A stretch of DNA of 64,000 nt, taken from Chelydra serpentina. Taxonomy: Eukaryota; Chordata; Testudines; Chelydridae. Positions 59,710-64,000 of this stretch are shown in pieces. The stretch covers positions 25,087,001-25,151,000 of the forward strand of contig JBAIAC010000014.1 in the NCBI GenBank assembly GCA_037349315.1, read 5' to 3'. The position numbers were made by a program, and so were the translations under genes. Position 1 is the stretch's first letter. The number at the start of each line of letters is the position of its first letter. Below the pieces are notes generated by a model, which was given only the letters and a program-made list of their open reading frames with translations, was not told the DNA's origin and ran no database searches.

Positions 59710-62700
59710 AAAGGATTATTATTGAACAGGGTAAAACTGTGACTGCAACACTGTCATCTCCCCCACCCCAGTGTCTATAATGTTATAGGGTATCATCTAT
59801 GCCAGCATAGACCTCATCATCCATTGCATCTTTTAGGACGCATACCACAGTCCCGTTTCTACTCCTTTTTTGTGACTGGTACTTCTGAGTCCTAACTCTC
59901 TGCTCTTCTTTCCATCGAAGGGTCAACACATGTTCCCCTGATATTAAACTATTGTTTGGCTCTGAAACATGTACATTTATAATACTATAATTATTAGTAG
60001 TAATACTTAACACGGGTCTACAATAATAATACCACCAGTTTTAATGTGATCAAATATATTAAGAAAAATAATATAAAACATCCAGCCACTTTAAGTCATT
60101 ATGAACCTGAGCTGGATACAAAGTAATGAATGAAAGAAGAAAAGTTCTATGACCCTGATCCTGCACTGTTAAAGTCAGTGGACCTTTGTATTGACTTCAA
60201 AAAGTACAGAATTGATTCCAATATTACCCTGAGCCATCCAATCTCCCTGTTCTGTTTAAATTCATTTTTGTTTCATTCTATTAGGTGCTCAGAGATCTTC
60301 AGTATAAGTGGTTTAGACATTTTAAAATCATGGTTTTTTTTATTTATTACACTGCAATTCTTTAGAATGGAACAAATATTCTGTTAATCATAAAGCATCT
60401 TCTAGTGTTGGATAAGGCAACATAGACTCCACTGACTTAAACAGTTTCTGTCATCTGAAAGCAGAATTTGGTCCTACATGTGGAAAAGGAAGAGGAGAAA
60501 CCCTAATAAAAGCAGAATCTAAAACACTGTAAATGTATGTGCTACTGTGGGCTCTGCTTGAGTAGATTTGGCTGGTGTCATTTTATCTTTCTCTTACCTT
60601 TGTTCATTGAAGTACTGATTTAAAATGATGATGAAGATATTTAAGTATAACGATTTTTTTGCAATTTGATAGCCAGCTGTTTGGAAGGATGAAACATTAT
60701 GGGCCTGATTCTTCTATTACTTTAGCCAGAGTAATGTTAATCTCATCAAAAAAAAATTCTGATTTATACCAGCACAATCAAGAACAGAATCGAGCATTAT
60801 ATTTGCCAATACTTCCTGCCTGATTTATTGGAATTAACTATTTGGCTACATCGTATGTCCCTGCATCAGAGGAAAAGAATTTTTAAAAATATATATTTTT
60901 CTGCTCACCATATATTAATAAAAAACCTGTGTTTGCACACTCCTACAAATCTGGGGATGCCTGTGCACAAGTCAGGCAGGCATGTGTGCATGATTTGGAA
61001 ATTTGGCCTTTTGCATGCTGACTCATAATTATCCTCAGTTTTGCTAAATATCTATCAAAGAGTCAAGATAACACAGAATAAAAATTTGTTTTGAGGAAAG
61101 ATTTTTTTCTTTTTCTGAACCCATTCCTATAATCTTTGTGAACAGCAAGAGATAAAGGAAAAATGAATAGAGGAATAAAACGCTGTCATTTACCAAGATT
61201 TTCTATCTGCATTCAGATGCAGCATATTTTTTAATTGTCACATACTTGGTTTTCAAAAGCCATGCCATTTCCAGATTTCATTGTAAAAATTTCCAAATGC
61301 TCTAACTATTGTTTAGTTATTACAATGTTATTATAGGTAGTTAGTGAAATGATCATGTTACATTCTTACTTCAAAACCGTTCGGGGAAAAAGCCTCTCAT
61401 CTTCATTCCAAAGCTTTTAGGGCATTTTTTTTCCTTATAGGAAGTCAGACACAGCAAAATATAAAATGCATGAGGAAATGTAGAGTACTATACAGAAGAA
61501 TCCTTCATTGGCAGTGAGATGAACTGGATAATCTAATTGGTCATTTTAATTTCTAACGTCTATTATAACATTTGGGATCATATTTATGTGCACAAAGAGT
61601 GGTGTGACTTACATGATGTACTGTCTTTTTAGTTTTCAAAACTGGCATATCTAGCTGTGGACAGAATTATCTTCTGCTAACATTGTCATACTCAGATGAA
61701 TATAATCATGTTTGAACCCATTCTTTTGTCCTTTCACTAGTGCTTCCTTTGTCATTTTTGTTCATTCAATGGGCCTCATTCTGGCTTTCAAATTCAAAGC
61801 ATTCTCCCTCATACATTATTTTCCTGTTGCATGATATGCATGAACCTGGAATTTCAGTGAAATATTTTCAAAAGCACTCAGTAGTGGCCCAAAACTACTC
61901 CTATAGAAGCCAATGGGAGTTTTACCATTGATTTCAGTGGGATCAGAGTTAGGCCAGTGCAGAGCACTTTTTAAAATCCCACTGTAACTGTGCTATTACA
62001 GTCAGTAAAGTGGCTGTTACTACAAGGGAATTCAACCCTTCTAGGCACAAAGCAAGGAGCACAATTTTCACACACATCTGCACCTATAAAGGGAACTACA
62101 GTGGAGAGGGAGTTCACATGTGGAAGAGTGGTAAAGCTCCTGCATCTGCCCTCCTTCAGGAGAATGGCTGAATTTTAAAGCTGCTATGTGTCAAAGGAGA
62201 ACTGCCAGCAGCGGCTCAATTATCTCCTAGCTAGCCTGCTCCCACCGAGTCCCAACTCCAGATCCCATGGCAGGGTAGAGGTTGTTGGCAACTTCTCCCC
62301 ATGTACTTCCACTCCATGTAGAGTTACTGTTGTCAAAGGCTTGCAACCTGGGTGGTGTGGAATGAATGTGGGCCACATGACTGGACTGCAATGTACATGT
62401 ATTTGAAGAGAAAAATATAAGGACTTCATCTTTACTGAGATACATCAAAATATTAACAAGATTCATGTTTCCCTAAACTCTTGTGACTCAACATGTGTAT
62501 ATTTTTTCCACATAACACTTAACTTACAATATTTGTCATAATTCCTCATATCCTATTTTGATCCTAATAATCATAGAGTAAAAACCATAAAGTACCTGAT
62601 AGATTTATTATCACATTTCAAAGTTATTTCCAGTCTCCAGAAATTAAGCCAGTTTAATTTCTCTCTCAGACAGCAACTTATTGGCTACATCAAGAGAACC

Positions 62701-64000
62701 AATGCATTCTTCCAAAAGCCTATTAAATGTATATCACTCTCATGAGGAACTCTCATTAATGTCAGTGTAAGTGTTTTCCCCAAACACAGAGTTACTATAT
62801 ACCCCAAAATGGGTCCACATTGACTGGGGGTGTTTTAATAATTCTATCTATATTTAGTAAGCTCTGCTTTCTTTTGGGATACCTTTTGGTTGTGATGTAT
62901 ATGATGGGTGTATTTGGAGGACAGAAGAGTTTTTGCAGATAAACAGAGGTCAGATTCTGCTGTTCTGAGTCCTAATTCAGTGCCTTAACCGTAAAGCTAT
63001 TCTTCTTCTGGGGAAGTTTGTTATTTGTACTAATTGTTTTGTGACTATGGGAAACAAATAAGCTTTTGAAAACTTAGTAAGGTCACCTACTCTTTGAAGG
63101 AATCGTACTGATGGCAAGTTTTTCAGAACTGATGATACAATGTCATTTGCATGAGAAGTAAATCAGTGATGAAAAACATAGCATCTAATTGTTGCTGTAC
63201 CTTAAAAAAATGAAGAGGTAAGTCATCCAGTCTATAATGTTGGAACCAAATATCCTAATGCTCCTATAGTGCAGAATAATCACAATCATTGGAGAACACA
63301 TTTGTAACTCAGCTCCAAAACTGGAGGGGGAAAAAAGGACTGAAATTATCAGACCACATGCATACATTATAGTTATCTAGATTCAACACATATGGTGGTT
63401 GGTTGGTTGTTTTTTAATCTACAGAGACATTTTAAGTCTGACACAAGTTTCTAATTTTTTTCTAAAAACAAAAGGAACATGCTGCAGGAATTGGCATAAT
63501 GTATAAGAAACAGAGTCAGTCCTAATATGTGCTACATCCACTGTGGCGCTTCTGAAACCAAAGTCTAGTTGGAGGTAGTGTACGGACAAAAAGCCTAAAG
63601 AGAAATGCTGTATGATGCAAGAAGACACAGTGGGAGGCAAGGTGATGCAGAGGAGTCAGCTGAAGTTTATGGTAACTGAAGTAAAGCTGATGTGTTGTGA
63701 GAACGGAGAAAGCCTAGTTAAAGAAAACTCATGCTACCAATAATTTGAAGGGACAGAAGTCATTACTCTACTCTGTTATTTTATTTCTCCAATAAAACTT
63801 CTATATCCGTTTACTTGCAAGACTCATCCCTGTGCTACTCAGTGTCAGCTGGTGGTCAAGCCCTGTCCTAGCACCAGTAAAACTATGCATTACAGCAGGA
63901 TATTTTATTTTTTTGCTTAGTCTTCAGTAGGTGAATCAAGCTAAGCCATTTCCAAAATGCGTGTTTGTTCTAACTCATATCAAGTTATCAGCTGAAGACA
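59710..64000. other. AT-rich stretch without recognised gene
   Basis: No exon, RNA gene or bounded mobile element recognised. The 61900-61950 wording (CAATGGGAGTTTTACCATTG) resembles a dispersed amniote palindromic motif. Other open frames are short and motif-free. Confidence 0.4.

Overview
The window looks like intergenic or intronic DNA from a reptile, most likely a turtle. The evidence is several CR1 LINE copies of very different age, a tRNA-derived SINE whose 3' tail matches the CR1 3' end (the arrangement known for tortoise Cry-I-type SINEs), MIR-like SINE remains, and many short foldback DNA transposons. The assignment to turtle comes from repeat content and family knowledge; no search was run. 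I found no host protein-coding exon, functional tRNA or rRNA gene, or CRISPR array that I could defend. The only long open frames belong to CR1 elements.

Layout. 1-4.5 kb: AT-rich DNA with an old CR1-type fragment. 4.56-5.19 kb: a perfect palindrome made of two inverted copies of a ~296-bp element with TAA/TTA target duplications; relatives lie at 7.6 and 47.85 kb. 10.5-13.5 kb: a CR1 element (minus strand) with nearly intact endonuclease and reverse transcriptase. 14.3-15.1 kb: a solo LTR with a 5-bp duplication. 18.3-19.5 kb: two near-identical copies of a tRNA-like foldback repeat around a CR1 fragment. 26 kb: MIR-like SINE. 27-33 kb: several foldback elements. 36.3-38 kb: a second long CR1 (plus strand) carrying a 21-bp internal inversion. 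39-47.7 kb: CR1 fragments, LTR-like sequences, a 294-bp hAT-type element and a 122-bp retroposed unit. 50 kb: a foldback element. 54.2-54.7 kb: a tRNA-SINE followed by a 7SL RNA pseudogene. 57.5-59.3 kb: a hAT transposon with 0.6-kb inverted arms and an exact 8-bp duplication, itself interrupted by a second copy of the 122-bp unit. 59.4-59.7 kb: a deleted relative of the 14.3-kb LTR. The last 4.3 kb is mostly unique AT-rich DNA.

Nothing here works as a host pathway. The biology is transposon biology: LINE-supplied retroposition (CR1 and its SINE partner), cut-and-paste elements and their deletion derivatives, and nested insertions. The observations I rate highest are the 303-bp perfect inverted repeat; the 122-bp unit, seen twice with target duplications and with a fold resembling a hammerhead ribozyme in which one helix pair covaries; the 21-bp micro-inversion in the CR1 reverse transcriptase; and the 7SL-derived pseudogene.
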